Positions 39,906 through 53,617 of a stretch of 64,000 nt of DNA are shown piece by piece. The position numbers were made by a program, and so were the translations under genes. The notes under the pieces are model-generated. The model saw only the letters and a program-made list of their open reading frames with translations. It ran no database searches and was not told where the DNA came from. The stretch is from Lineus longissimus (lineage: Eukaryota > Nemertea > Pilidiophora > Heteronemertea > Lineidae): the NCBI RefSeq assembly GCF_910592395.1, contig NC_088309.1:26724599-26788598 (forward strand). Reading direction: 5' to 3'. Within the stretch, counting starts at the first letter, position 1. Every line of letters starts with the position of its first letter.

Positions 39906-42900
39906 TCACGTTTGCACAGGATGGTATTCATTGTTGGCGTTATTTTCTTGTTTAACTTTCTTGTCTTTCTTACCACATTGCGAAAGCTTTGAAGCTCCCA
40001 GCTTTGGCCGCACCATGTATAACACTAGTAACACCACAAGTACGACAAACGCTACAGTTGTTGAAACAAACACAAAGAAAAGGGTCTTATAGTTCTGTTT
40101 CGTCTCCTCGGGGTTTTGTTTGAAGGTAGGAAGAAGTTCTCTCCACAATGCCACTTTACTTGCTTCTAAATGATATCGGTTCTCTATTCCTGAGCTTCCT
40201 ATGTAGAGGTAGCCTTCGTTGGACGAAGTAAATTTCCCCCATTTTACATCGTTCGCTGTGTTGGTTCTCTCGTTCGGATTGCTGAAACAACACATGTATA
40301 GGTAAACAAAATCTTATGACCGAGTTTTGTAGTCATAGAGAGATGTCAAAATTTACTATGCAGTAAAGCCAATTCAGTAGCTTTTAGATTCTCCACCTCT
40401 GAATGGCCTAATGTCGGCACAATGAAATTCTGGGATCCAAACATTGTAACAATGAAGTACGGGGCTAAGCACTACAGCCAGCTCACCCATCTCTACAACA
40501 AACTGGCAAAGTTGCACGCCACTATTTTTGAAGCCCCGCGCAAGCGAACGGTTTTTTTCGCCGCGCCATGCGATTATCTTTTCTGCTATGTGCGATATAA
40601 ATATCACTCGTTTCCTGTAAAAACTGGATTTGCTGAATTCCATATCAATCCTAGGTCGGGGCGATGGCTATTACATCGCTGAAATCGTTCGTTTGTGTGG
40701 TACTTAAGTGAGGGTGTCTTCTGATGGAACTTACCCGTATTTGGCAAAATTCGTCCAATATTTCATAATCTGATAACTAATCTTCTTGTCGGTTGCCGTA
40801 AAGTGTGGGTCCGTATAGAAATAGCTATACCGTAAGTGGGAAAACGGAATACCGAGTAGAAGGTCTAGTTCTATCTCGTGATAGCTGTAGTCCTTTATCC
40901 ACTGTCCCACATACCCCAGTGTAATGTTGATGTTCTTGATCTTATGGTCGAAGACGTACTGGTAGACATCCAGGTTCAGTCCCGCCAGATCTGTGGCCAG
41001 AACCTGAGTAGGGACCAGCATATCCGTGTCGGTGCAAAACTGAAAGGTTAATATCAGAAATTGACCATGACACTAAAGGATCTGACAAAATATCAATACG
41101 ATTATAACTAAAATTGTTATTTTGGGTGAACGTTATTTCTGTGATCATTTAGATGTATACGACTGTATCATTCTTCTATGCTTTTTCAAAAAAGTATACA
41201 TGCCTTAAATACTTGTGACCTCGTCGTGAATGGATCATTCGGCGCTGACCAGTTGGTGTACTCAAACTGCACGATAGGGACTGCCTCCCGCGGGAAGCCG
41301 AGCAGCTTCCAAACGGCGTGTTCAATCATCTTCAGGAAGGATTTTCGGTCGATACCGTCATCAAGCTCCAAATCTAGGAAGGTTATTAGAACACTTAGTT
41401 TAGATTTTTGCTTCAAAAATGATACTTTATTACAACGTTTTAAGTGTGTCCTACACCCATTTTCAAATACAGTAAAATTCCTAAAGGGGGTCCAAAAACC
41501 CCAGCGACAGTTATCTACGTGCTCTTCAGAAATGCGTTTCAAGTTATTCGCGGGCTTAAAATTTAACACATTTCAGTCAAGTGGCGAACACTTTAGAATC
41601 TATCTTCTGCCATCACAACTCGTGCTTACTTAAATAGTTTTCCAAAAGTAAGATCTCACTGTTATTACATACATGTAGCTGCAATAGGTGGGCGTGGACG
41701 GTGTCATCGATTTTGTTGGGTGGTCAAACAGACCTACAGACTTACAGATTATCGTTTATAAATTACTCTTTTATGTTCACCTACCTGCCTGTGGGTAGAA
41801 GTCTTCGGTAAACCTTCTATTGTGGAAATACCAGAATATCTTTGCCCCTTCTTCACTTGTCACCCCCAGCATTACAGGCACTCTATTGACCGCCCCTTCC
41901 TTTATCAGATCTTCGTAGTGTTTTGGAATCACTCGGCCATCTACTGTAGGTTTGTTGTCGGACTCGGCCATTGCGAACGATTTAAACACAATATTCTAAA
42001 AATAAGCGTTATTGTGGTGAGAGAGATGAACATGTTTATATAGAGGAGACTTCCTTGTATCATGAACCCTTTTCACATACATATTCCCTCACGCATAACA
42101 GGAATTGGTATATTAAAATGTCTTACCATTTGACGACCCATTAGAACGTCGTATGGCAGTTCTCGGAGACAGTTCACCATGTCCTTGGTTGTTCCATAGT
42201 TACACCCGATGGCCTCTGTCACGCCCCTGAAGTATTTCTTTGGGCTTTCGTTTTTGCCGTACATTCCCCAATGAGCGTTGACGGGACCACTTTGTATAAC
42301 CGCGCGGTGGAAAAGTCCTTTTGAGAGTGGAGATAGAAGGTGGACGCCAACACTTCCACCACCAGCGCTGTTACCAAATATCAACACGTTCTCTGGGTCC
42401 CCGCGGAAGAATTGTATCCGCTTTTTTATCCATTTGAGCGCCTGTATCTGGTCTAAGATGCCGTAGTTGCCGGGGAGGTCATCTGTACCCGATGACAGGA
42501 AACCTGAAATTAGGATACAACTATGAATCTTCGAGATTTTGTTCAGTTTCGACAGAATAATTAGTATCTGTGTAGGAAAGAATAGCATTTTTACAGGGGA
42601 TGCGAGGATAAATTTTATCAGACTTTGTTTGCTCTGTTCGTAGGTCAGCTCGAACTGCCGAATCGTTCGAACTCAAACTATTAGTCTGACTGATTGACAA
42701 CAATTAGAAATTGGATGATAACATTCATATTCTTCCATGAACTTGATATCATTTGCTTATCTGCAATTAACGACACTCGGAGGTTCCTATAATGATAAAG
42801 GTGTGGACTATCAGCGGTTAATTCACTCAATCAGGTGGCCGTACCAGGTATATATAGCCTGTAGGCTATAGTCACGAAGACCACTCCAAACTGAGCCAAT

Positions 42901-44116
42901 GTGAAACCATTGTAGGAGTTGCCCGATCCAAACGAGTATGAACCACCGTGGATGTAGACCATTACCGGGTATCTTCGTTCTTCTGGATCTGTGTTCTGTG
43001 AAAAAGGAATTCATATTTGAAGAAAATTAATTGAGCTCTTCAAGGATTGAGAATAAATGAGGAAACATTGGAATAAATGGAAGAGAAAAAGGACCAGGGC
43101 CAAAGAAACTGACGTACCCAGTTCATGTTTCATGTCTACCCTGTTGACTAAACCGAATGAGGCCAGTCTGGGGGGGGGGGGCTATCTAAGTGAAGATGTT
43201 GCCAGGGCTCTCGAGATTAGCGTTGTAAGGTCCACGAATACCTACCTTAGGATTATCATACCCAGCTTCATTTGATTTTTTTCTCACCTTGTATGGCGTG
43301 TAGATATTAAGGAAAAGGCAATCTTCCGACGCCCTGCATGTAGATCCAAATTTTGTAGCATTTAGCGTCCCGCCCCATGGTTCAACCTCGTCCGGATCCT
43401 GAAATATACAAGTAACTAGAATATAATGTCAGGAAGGCTGTTCAGGAACTTCTTGAGAGAGATCCCATAATGCTAAATTTAGTTGCCTTGAAATTGACCA
43501 ACAAAACTTAATCAATATTTCAATCTCAAATTATGTCCAGAGGATCCACAGGTCATTTTCACGCCAATGCATGCGTCTTATTCTTACCATGAATCTTCGT
43601 TCTCCTGTGGGCGGTTGGGCAAACGGTACTCCAAGGAATGTGTCGACGGTGGTTGTATGCACGTCTGAAATCGCGTCAGAAATAGAAAAGTATTGTTCAG
43701 GTTAGCTGACTTGATTACCGACATGTCAATTGCCTTTCAATGAGACTGTGGACAAGCTCGTCACAAGTATACCCTGCTCCACAGACAGGGAGAATAATCC
43801 AAACCTGCATGGCGAAGAATATGATCAACGGACTCTTCTTCGAGTCTGTACATCCCGGTACACCTGTCCACACAACTTTCGTCCCAAGGGAGCCCGAATT
43901 TTCAAAAAAAACACATTTTCGGCGATGTCTGGGGCAGTTGCCCCCTTACTGACCCCCCCCCCCCCCCCCCCCCAAATACGGCCCCGTGAAAAAACACTTT
44001 TGTGTGGAAGATGTAATTACCAATGTTAAAATCCATTGTCTTGCGCCATCCGAGTACGTCCCCAAGATCAGTGGCAACTGTGATGCTTTCCTTCAAGGCG
44101 GTGGTGGTGAAAAAGC
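39906..44116 (-). CDS. Membrane-anchored carboxyl/cholinesterase family protein
   Basis: Nine coding exons (high to low): 44116-44021, 43664-43588, 43398-43288, 42995-42845, 42503-42127, 41995-41785, 41373-41213, 41039-40735 and 40281-39906. All junctions agree in phase, giving about 620 residues without the signal-peptide exon, which was not found. Family hallmarks in order are TFLGVPFAQPPTGERRF, SEDCLFLNIYTP, VMVYIHGGSYSFGSG, GNYGILDQIQALKWI, the nucleophile elbow FGNSAGG (42361-42375), GVTSEEG with the acid Glu (about 41849-41854), and YHEIEL with the His (40878-40880). The triad therefore looks complete and an active alpha/beta-hydrolase is likely. The last exon adds a transmembrane segment (LFFVFVSTTVAFVVLVVLL) and a short basic cytoplasmic tail, an architecture like membrane cholinesterases, gliotactin or neuroligins. 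The region between YTNWSAPNDP and FCTDTD is about ten residues shorter than usual, so a microexon may be missed there. Confidence 0.85.
43953..43973. repeat. Poly-C tract
   Basis: A run of 21 C lies in the first recognised intron of the esterase gene. Such runs are prone to length error in assembly. Confidence 0.9.
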
Positions 44117-47100
44117 CTGCAAGCAAGTAGCATACCCTGGAAAGACAAGGATTTTGTTTTTGCTGCTTGCGCTTCAGGTGGTAACGGTAGGGTACGTCAT
44201 GTATATCGGTTTTTTTTCAGTCACCAAGTACGCTTCCAGAGAACTACAGTGCTCGAATGTACGCAATGTATTACAAGACCGCTCTCTTTTACTAAGTTAT
44301 AGCAAGAGTTGGTACATAAATTGTCACTGATGGAAGTACAGAAAAGTGAAATCCAGAGGTGTACATATACTACTACAATGTATGCCTGGAATGGAATAAT
44401 TATATCGCACAAGTCAACATTTAGATCAGTGGTCATCTAAATGAATGCGACGGCGATTTCCAACTATGCTAGTTCCCACAAAGCTAAGCATCATGATAAA
44501 AACCAAACACTTTAAAGTGTTTGGCTGCAATTACGGTACTCGTGTTCAAACTGAAATATCACAGTAATAGCATTCGATGTTTAACCTTTCAATTGTTTAT
44601 GTGTTGAAAATAAAATGCCAACAGCGAACTAGTGCGAAGATGATTTAATGGATCAGTGAAATATGGTCTTGGGCTGTGGTTTTTTTTAAAGAACAGACTA
44701 ATATATCGCCCGCCCACTCGATAAGCTCCTCTTGACAAAGCAGTGTTGGCACGACACCGTTAGAAACGAGTTCATAACAAGACAGCATACCCCTCGGGCA
44801 GTGCTTGATTCTTCAGAGTATAGAATTGGTTCATTTGAGATTTGTGTTAATTTTATTGGCTGTACGACCAAACGTTGATATTTGCAATGTTGGCCCGGTG
44901 AACAACATTATGGTATTCTTCATCAAAAGATTAAGGAGACAGCATATTATTGATGACGTCAATGATTTGAGACGGATCGAAATTGCACACATCCTTTGCC
45001 ATTTTTGATAATTCTTTCATTTGCGTTTGCTATGACCCCTTTTACCTCGATATGTGATGATACTTGTTTTCAGTTCAAAATAAATCAGCTGGACCGTATT
45101 CTGAAGCCAGGTCATCGTATCATCAGGAACCGAGAAGTATTGTATCGGCTGATCAAAAAAATATCGTTTGTGTCACGTTTTGCAACGAAACAAGTTCTAA
45201 ATTGCTTTCGAAAGGCCCATTATAAAAGTACGTTAGTATTACTGCGCTAAGTCTTGGAATGAGGACATATCTACTAAGAACCCTTCGATTTGAACTAAGG
45301 ACACTACAACTCTATTGTCCGCTAACTTAATATTGTATCCCCTGAATATTTTCTAGATCAAGTATCAAATATGTAAATCTCGAAAGTTTATCTATTGCAG
45401 GACTAGATGGTGATGTAAAGTCCTTCCTGCTTCAAATATTGTGACGAGTCGAGGTCCGAAAATACTATCACTGATGTTGCCCTACAAGTGGAGGCCTGAG
45501 TTAACACTCCCACAACCCGTTTGACACAGCCTTTCACCTTGTTTATTCTGTGCCTGTATCTCTCTTCAAGGGATTGTGGATCAAGTCGAGCACCAGGAAC
45601 ACCTCTTTACATATCTTATATTTGATGTTGAAAGTGAATTGGCATACCGATCTATTTCAAGCACAATACGATTTGAATGTTTTGGTGACAGAATGCCAAA
45701 AATGATCGGAAATAATAAACATCCCGATCCCGATGGCCTAGTGGTTTAGGGTCCGCCTCGTCGAAGGTTCGGGCCGTTGGTGCCATTTTCCGAATTGGGC
45801 CAGTCGGTTAGCCGCCAGCTAGTTTTAATGCAGAGTACAAACTGCCTTCTCATAGAGATAGGAGTTTAGTAGTAAAGAGTATATCTTATGCCAAATCTGG
45901 CTGATCCTTTTATGATGGGAGACGAAAAAAACTTGACGTATATGTAGTACAAAACGTTACGTATTATAAAAATAAGTATCAAGCTTTCATCAGCTCTTAA
46001 TCTAAACCGAGTAATTCGTTGCAACCAGTTAAATGAATAGTTTCTTCCCGGGCATTGTGCGTGTATAGCGATGGCGATTACTCAGTGAATTTTTTCGGTT
46101 GCATTTCTTCTGCAGTTAGTTTGTTGATTCCTAACCAAGATTTCGAAAGTTTTCTAACCCGTCAGTTAAATGACACACTGTATTAAATTGCAGGACATTT
46201 TATGGTTTGAAAGAGTTCTGATAATTCCATTATGTTTTTACCTCAATCAGTAGTAATTCAATTCCAAGGTCAATTAACTGAGACTATCATGTGACCGAGG
46301 ACTAATGCCATGTCAAATCGATTAGCAATCGGTTTCACTCTAATATTGCTTGGGGGATGTGTATACATTATAACATGACGCATTGTATACTATACAAGTT
46401 GATTTCAGATGAAATATGTGACCAAGTTTTTAATTCACATTTACAAACTGACGCCATGGCGTCATTCATTACACCAAATGATAGGCCTAAGCTTCACACT
46501 GTCATCAAGTTTAGAGTTCAGATTTGAGAAGCTAAAAGGCATCAATACACCCGTGTTATTTGCTCATCCAAGCAACCTGAACAATTGATATGCCGGAAGA
46601 AATGTCCATTGAGCATATTCTTTTGCCATGCTGGGTGTGTCATACCACTCTGGTACGTTTTTGTATCGGCTACACCGTTGGCTTGGAAGTGTGCACTTTC
46701 CACCCTAAATAAGATTGGCCTTGGACTGTTCTTCTATCTTCATAGCAATGAATGCTTGGGACGCGCTCGTCCACCATCCCAATGCATTACAAGACAATGA
46801 CCAGGTGATTAGAGTTAATGCATGTTCAGTGCATATTCAACTCACATTACTGTAGTTGATATCAGGTTTGCAAAGAATATAATTGGACTGTACAAAATAG
46901 GATACGTTTGATGGCAAGTAAGGCGATACTCCTCCCTTGGGTAATTTGGACCCTTTCTCATTATCCCTCACTGATACCGCGTAATGGCAGGGATGAATGG
47001 ATGGCCGATGATACATAGCACTATCAATATCGTGCTATTATAGTAAGCATCATATACGGTCAGTTTTGCTGAATCCTGATTGACAGCAAGTCGGATGGGA

Positions 47101-48941
47101 CAGCTTCTACAGGCGATGACATACAATGCACATAGCAGAGAAACTAACGATCGCGATTAGTTTTCAATGATAAGGTGTTGTTGGTCATGTTTCTGGTAAT
47201 CATCAAGCGGCCATCGAAATATACTCGTCAACCAACCACAATAACAATTGCAACTTCATCGCATGTCCGCCGTAGGTCCATCGCAATCAAAAATAAAAAT
47301 TGTGGATCCCCAATCCAAACGTCTGCAGTAAATAGTATGTTTCAGGAAAAGACAAAAATCACCAACCTTATCAATATATTCATCCTGCAAACCTTCTTTT
47401 CATCCACCAATTCGAGACCTGATCACCGTCAATTAGCACATATCAATCAATATACGGATTGAGTACGTCCTATGGTGTTTCTAACACGCTGGCTTCGAGA
47501 ATAAAGAGGAGATCGAACCCAATGAGCCAGTATCGCATGGATTTCCTGAAGCTCTTATAGATATCCAGTCACATTGACAATACAAATTATGAGGTGTTTT
47601 GTGAATGTCACACTTGAATCTTGCACAGTTCTTACAGTGTTTCACACGAGGCCATTACGAACACAAAACAGCGCAACTTGCTCGTTCCACGATATATTGC
47701 TTTTGAATTGATAAGTTTGAGTTGTGACGTAGTACATCCTTGAAATTTAAACTCTGCAGTTTTTGATTAAGATGGACGTGTTTGTATTTGTAAACAAATA
47801 CTAATAGTTTATTTTTGGGGAGTTTTATCTCAGAGATACTATTGTAAGGCAGTATTTATACAATAGCAGCGTGGCACGTTTAGACCTAATTACCATATTT
47901 AGAACATTCCGCGTTTAACCCCTCCCAAGGAAAGGTCCTGTCCTTACAGTCTGATAGAAAGTCATGTTGGTCTATGCCAAGTCACGAATTGACCTTTAGA
48001 AATGCTGTTTGGGCTAAAGCCAGATAACTGGAATGCAGGTGTTTATCCATTCATATTTAAGATTTTTGATTTTCAATATCGTTTTACCTAATCTACTGCT
48101 AGTAGATCCTAAGCATGAACACCACATTATTTTTCGCCAGAAAACAAAGAACTGATGTCCTATAACGCCCCGAAAACGAGAGCTTAAAATCGCTGCTACC
48201 TGCGCTTGAAATCACATGCTACGGTAATCACTCGTTTTCAGTGGTTATCGCAGGTCGCAGCGACCGGCAAGTCAATATTAAACCCAGCGATTACCGGTTT
48301 TGCCCGCAGATTGAATATCTTTTTGTCGCACATGGCAGCGATAATATTGGCAGGTAGCGATTTAAATAGCTCGTTTGCGCGGCGCTCTCAGACTTTAACA
48401 GATGGTTAGAACCTGTTTAGATGAACATGGTTGCTGATATGCTTGGCTATTTGCAATTATTGTCATTCGAATGTCACTTACATCTGTCTAATATCGGTTG
48501 GTCATGGTCCGTTGTTATTGTTTATCTCATTTCTGCCACTCATTATGCAGCTGGACAGAGAGACAACAATACGTGCTTTTATTGCTTCCGGTTGATAAGT
48601 GAATTGGTTTTGAGGTACGATTTTCTTTTGTGATATGAATTTAGGAAACCAAAACGTTCGACTTAAAAGTTAGATCATAACAACTATTGCTAGTTACGCT
48701 GACGAAGATGTGATCATTTCAGAGCTATGCAATTTGGTTACCTTGTTTTCGTCACAGAGAGTTGTTTGAGACAGGACTATGAATCGTAGGCCTTTTAAGT
48801 CTGGGAAATCGCGGATTATTTTCTATCAGAATATACGATTATCATATAGTTTTTTTATGTACTGGTGATTCGCGCGTAATATAGCTTGGTAGGCAATTTT
48901 ACAGCCTTCAAACGCTAGCAGAAATCGGAATCGAAGCAATC
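44117..48941. other. Intergenic stretch, esterase 5' end and transporter promoter side
   Basis: The esterase signal-peptide exon should lie in the left part on the minus strand but no ATG plus hydrophobic core plus phase-1 donor was convincing. The right part should hold the transporter's promoter and any 5' UTR exon. A tRNA-like SINE head lies at 45727-45790. Other frames are short and featureless. Confidence 0.4.
45727..45790 (+). repeat. tRNA-derived SINE head
   Basis: TGGCCTAGTGGTTTAGG (45734-45750) matches a pol III A box within a tRNA D arm, followed by GTCCGCCTCG and, 15 bp after A-box-adjacent sequence, GGTTCGGGCC (45766-45775), a B-box-like T arm. The acceptor stem is absent. It is best read as the 5' end of a tRNA-derived SINE. 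Confidence 0.5.
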
Positions 48942-51900
48942 ATGCCAGATGTGTCTACCGATGGCAAGGATAAAGTTCGGTTGAAGAAGAAATTCGGGTT
49001 ACCAACTGGCTTGTCGCTTGTCATTGGCTCCATCATAGGTGAGTTAAAGGCGTGATTCGTTCTTCCACTTTCATATGCATGGTGGTTTAAAAAGTAGCGC
49101 ACTTCATCATCATTTCAATATCTGTCAAAGTTTCAATATTTTGACCGTTTCTCTACCATGAGTGAATGTAAAAAATCTATATCTATAAGAACATGTCACA
49201 ACTTTGCCTCCGGCTTTCAGGTTCCGGTATCTTCATCACTCCTAGCGGAATAGCCGCGGAGGTTGGATCAGTGGGAGCAACACTCCTCGTATGGTTCATG
49301 TGCGGCATCATATCAATATTTTGTAAGTGTCTGGTGGCTGAAGTTTGCTCCTTTTCGGAACGATACAATTGCGAATATAAATTGGGAATTACCAAAGAAG
49401 TGCATGTATGTGCGGCCTAATGTACGTGAATCATTGAAAGTGAGTTCAATGGCCTTTAACAACGATCGTAACATAAGGTATATATCTCTCTAGCCATAAA
49501 TCCTTTAACAGTGGCTGATTATTGGTTAGGAACTTGATTCAAGGGAAACTGTGCATCAGTGATAACTGACTGAATGTCTGCTGTTTGTATGGCGAGGTTT
49601 TAACCATTCTGTTCTTAACCTCACTTTGCACACTATTCTCAATTTCAGTGTCATTTGCGTACGCCGAACTTGGAACCCTGATCAGGCGCCAGGGTGGGGA
49701 TTACACCTACATACTGCAGGGGCTTAAGGGTTTCCACAAGTTCTTTGGTCCGCTGCCAGCGTTCTTGTTCCTGTGGATGAAGTTGGTGACTGGCCCAGCA
49801 ACTGTTGCCATAGCCGCCCTATCATTTGCGCGTTATATCGTTTTTCCATTTTTTCCGGATTGCGACACGCCTCTTTATGTGATTCGAATAGTTGCTGCAT
49901 TCTGCATTCGTAAGTATCACAATATTATTCTCAGCAATCTTTAGCGGATTATAGATACCTTGGCACTCAGAGAGACGCATTGATTTGCCCATTTTCAAAG
50001 TTAAAATCGGCGCCTGTCTTCCCAGGCGGCTTGTGTTCGGCACCCAGGGGAAGCATGTATAATGTGATAGAGTGGGCGGCTCTTTCTGACAGTAGGTTTC
50101 CAATGGAAAGAACGGTTGCTTTACGCCAATAGAAAGAATGATTGCATTAAACTAGGCCTACTGGAAGGAAGAGTTACATTCTTATCTTGAGTGCAATTAG
50201 GTGATTCTCCCCTGCTAATAATTGAGTTCCGGTACAGTTTCAGTTGTATTGATCAACATGAGCAGTGTCACTCTTGTATCACGAGTGTTGGTGCTATTTA
50301 CTACCGTAAAGATGGCTACCATAGGTATGATTGTAATCGCCGGGATCGTACGGATGACACAAGGTATTGAAAACATGAGAGAATCATAGTTTAGGCCGAT
50401 GTTTCGGTGGTTCATATCAGCTGCTACGCTTACTCCACGTCCTTGGCCTCATTACAGCAGCAGTGTATGACACTGCTGATTATAGTAATCACCAAATCAG
50501 TTTGTTGGTCGATGTAGCTAGGGTATCTTTCTCTAACTGTATTCTTATTTGAGTACCGTGACCACGATAAGTCAGTCAGGAATTCCATCCCAGAGAGATC
50601 AGCCATGCATGGTGACTCCCTTATTCTGACAACGGATAGTCAATTAAAAAAGTAGGCGCAAATTAATTTCGTTATAAATTTTATCAAAGGTTTATGAAAA
50701 TATGATTGTTTTTCGACTCAAACTGAATTTCTATGCCTGAGTGAATTTCTTGGTTTCTTCAAGGTCACACCCATCATCTGAGCACTGGCTTTGACGGCAG
50801 CGCCACATCACCTGGTAGCTATGCTGTCGCGTGTTACATGGGCCTCTTCGGCTTCGAGGGATGGTAAGATAACTTTTGATCGGACCGTATTGAAAATTCC
50901 AAGTGGAAACTCGCATTTCAGCGGATGACTTGGAAGACTCTGTGCAATGTCAGTGACATAAACAACATCTGATCCATCTCGCCAAACAACATAGAATAGT
51001 TGATGCCTTGCACGAGCAGGCTGCTTGAGCTGAAAACATGTTACTGGCCTGTAAACTGTGAAGTCGATCATTGTGTTAAATCTGGTAATTTGAAAACTAG
51101 CATGTGGCCTTTTCCTGAAAATTAGCTGCTTTCTGTTGCCCTGTAGTTGAATGGTGAAATTAATTGAAGTTCGTTTTTTTTCAGGGATAACTTGTGTACA
51201 GTTGTGGAAGAAATGGTCAATCCGAAACGGTAAGAATCTTGAAGTAAAGTCAATTGCTTAACCGTCTTGAAAATTGGTCTCAATTTAACAATTACCTTTA
51301 AAATGACAAAATCATGGTAAGGTCATGATGTGAAGCGCTTTGGGCTAGTTAAACCAGATGTGTTTAAGTCTCACATCTATTAAGGTACCAACATTATCCG
51401 CTCGTTATGATTTCTACCAATGTTACCTTGTATGTTTCAGGAACGTGCCCCTGTGCTTATTTTCAGGGATAAGTATAGTCATTGTGGTATATATTCTGGC
51501 CAACTGTTCATACTTCACCGTGATGTCTCCTTATACAATGCAGCAGTCTGGAGCAGTAGTCATGGTGGGTTATCAACATATCTATCAATCATTTGTTATG
51601 ACGTTTTTTAAGAAAGATTTTAACGAATTTTGGTTGTACATTCATGATCAGCGAAGAAACACTGGCACCAGGTATTAAAAGAAAAAAAATTATAAAACAT
51701 GGCGTGTCATAAATAAATCAAACGATCTGCCTAGCTCCGTTTGGCCGATAACGGTGATTCCTCTATCAGCCTGGCCTTGGGAGTAATATAAGTACATGTT
51801 TTGTCGCCAAAAGTCTTGCTGACAACAGAGTTATCAGATGAGCGAAGCTGATACCATCGTAGTGTGAGGTTGCTCGAGGACAAGGTTGATCGCTGAGCTT

Positions 51901-53521
51901 CTAGAAGGAAGGATAATCATACCAAAGTCAAACTCTTCTTTCCAGTCGTGGGCAGAACATGTTATCGGTCCCGCCTCCTATGTAATCCCAGTCCTGGTAG
52001 CCTGCTCGGTATTCGGGATGCTCACAAGCCTAATCCTCACTGACTCCAGGATCTTCTTCGCCGGAGCCAGGGAAGGTCAGCTGATGTCGGCCCTGTCAAT
52101 GGTGCATGTGACCAAGGCAACACCCATGCCGGTATTGTGTTTTCAGGTAAGATTTATTAGCTTTTTTATCGGGAATCACCTCAGCCCAGATGAACTTCAC
52201 AATCTCGTACTCGTCAGTCGATTTGTCGAAAGTAAAACACGAGTTTAACCAATAAAAAGCTGTGATCGAAATTTCGTTACTTCAATTCAGTTGACGATTG
52301 TCTGTGAAGAGTGTCATTGTTTAAAAATGCATTAAGTCACCTATGTTGCATATATTTCAGGCGACCCTTGGTTTTATCTATACCTGCGTGTCCGACATCT
52401 ACAGTCTTATGAGGTACAGGATATTTTGTGAGATTGTCTTTCGAGCCATGACAATATGTTGTTTGGTGATCTTGAGGAGGACAGCTAATGATAACAGAAA
52501 TAACGTTTTTAAGGTGAGTTGATCCAGATTTAATGTATGTGCCATATGCATTCACCTATTCACTGTCGCCTATAGCAATATTTTATAGATGTCTTGCAGT
52601 AAAATATTCGGCGACATAATTATAATGTTATTCCTTACATACAAAAATTTAAAAAATACTTCCAATGTAATGTACTTTCAACTCGTTTCATTAATGTACT
52701 TCAATACCGAGTGCTTAAATGAGTCCTGATAACTCATCAAAGGGACCAACCAAGTACGTACCTTCATAAATTGATACACGATAAAGGCACAGCAAGTGCT
52801 ATCACTAAACAGCCTTCAATAAAAACGATGTTGCTTTATTTTTTTCGTCATTAAGCTCGAGAGACACAGCATCCATCCCGATAAACTATATAATCATTAA
52901 TGATAAAGAGATCGCGGCCAAAAACCTGTGGAAAATATAGTGATTTTGTTGTTTTTTTCCAGACTCCGGCTCCTATTCTCGGCACCAGTATTTTGTTGTG
53001 CTTCTTCCTAATAGTGGCCCCAGTTGTGGACAAGCCGAGGATAGAGACCCTTTACGCCGTACTTATGGTACTCGTGGGAATAGTCTTCTATGTTCCGTTT
53101 GTCTATTACAAAATCAAGCTACCATTCGTAGGTAAGACTTTTGGAATCTTTGTACCTGAGGGTTATTCGTATCACCAAAATTGATAGAGCATTTCATTGT
53201 TTAATTCATCTATGAACCATACTGTAGAACTCCCTCAGTATTTCAAGTACAATATTCTATCATGGCATGAGTTCAGTCCATGAATTGGTTTTTGCATTTT
53301 TAACTCTATGAAGGTCATTCCAGAGTGCTGCTTCTGCACGGTTCTCATCTCCTCTTTCACATAACAGGTCAATACGCAGAAGGCCCACCTAGACTTGGTC
53401 CAGTTATGAGAAGATACTTTACTTGGTCGGTAGTCACCAAATTCACTGTTATCTTACTTTTTCAGACAAGCTGACTAGATTCATCCAAAAGCTATTCCTA
53501 GTGGTGCCGACAATGGAGTGA
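48942..53521 (+). CDS. Heteromeric amino acid transporter light chain (LAT/b0,+AT, SLC7 family)
   Basis: Eleven exons join in perfect phase: 48942-49038, 49221-49322, 49649-49909, 50244-50363, 50764-50863, 51185-51229, 51441-51564, 51946-52146, 52361-52513, 52963-53131 and 53466-53521. They encode 475 residues, the usual length for this family (about 480-510). Motifs are the substrate-binding loop GSIIGSGIFITPSG, AYAELGTLI with RRQGGDYTYI, FPDC (Cys at about 49861) at the site where light chains form the disulfide to the SLC3 heavy chain, LFGFEGWDNL with EEMVNPKRNVP, and DSRIFFAGAREGQLMSAL. About twelve membrane segments are expected. It should act as an obligatory amino acid exchanger at the plasma membrane, probably with an SLC3-type glycoprotein. 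Exact substrate (neutral LAT type or cationic/cystine b0,+ type) cannot be settled by eye. The small 45 bp exon 6 and short C-terminal exon are normal for the family. Confidence 0.93.
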
Positions 53522-53588
53522 TGTCCGAAAACGGAGACATGCTGATTTGAGAACTTTCTGAGACGAAGCGCTGATATTTTTTAAATGT

Positions 53589-53617
53589 ATTCGTGAGATG
53601 GCGTGATCGTTTGAAAC
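53589..53617 (+). repeat. 29 bp direct repeat, copy 1
   Basis: ATTCGTGAGATGGCGTG followed by a variable base pair and GTTTGAAACA lies just past the transporter stop. The second copy is at 54073-54101 and differs at two or three positions. Confidence 0.6.

Noticed and set aside
41186-41569. Full 127-codon minus-strand frame as a separate gene
   Set aside because: Only its part 41213-41373 is real, as an exon of the esterase. The rest is intron read-through.
43902-44126. Minus-strand frame with a glycine run as a gene start
   Set aside because: The glycine run is the intronic poly-C tract. Only 44021-44116 is an exon.
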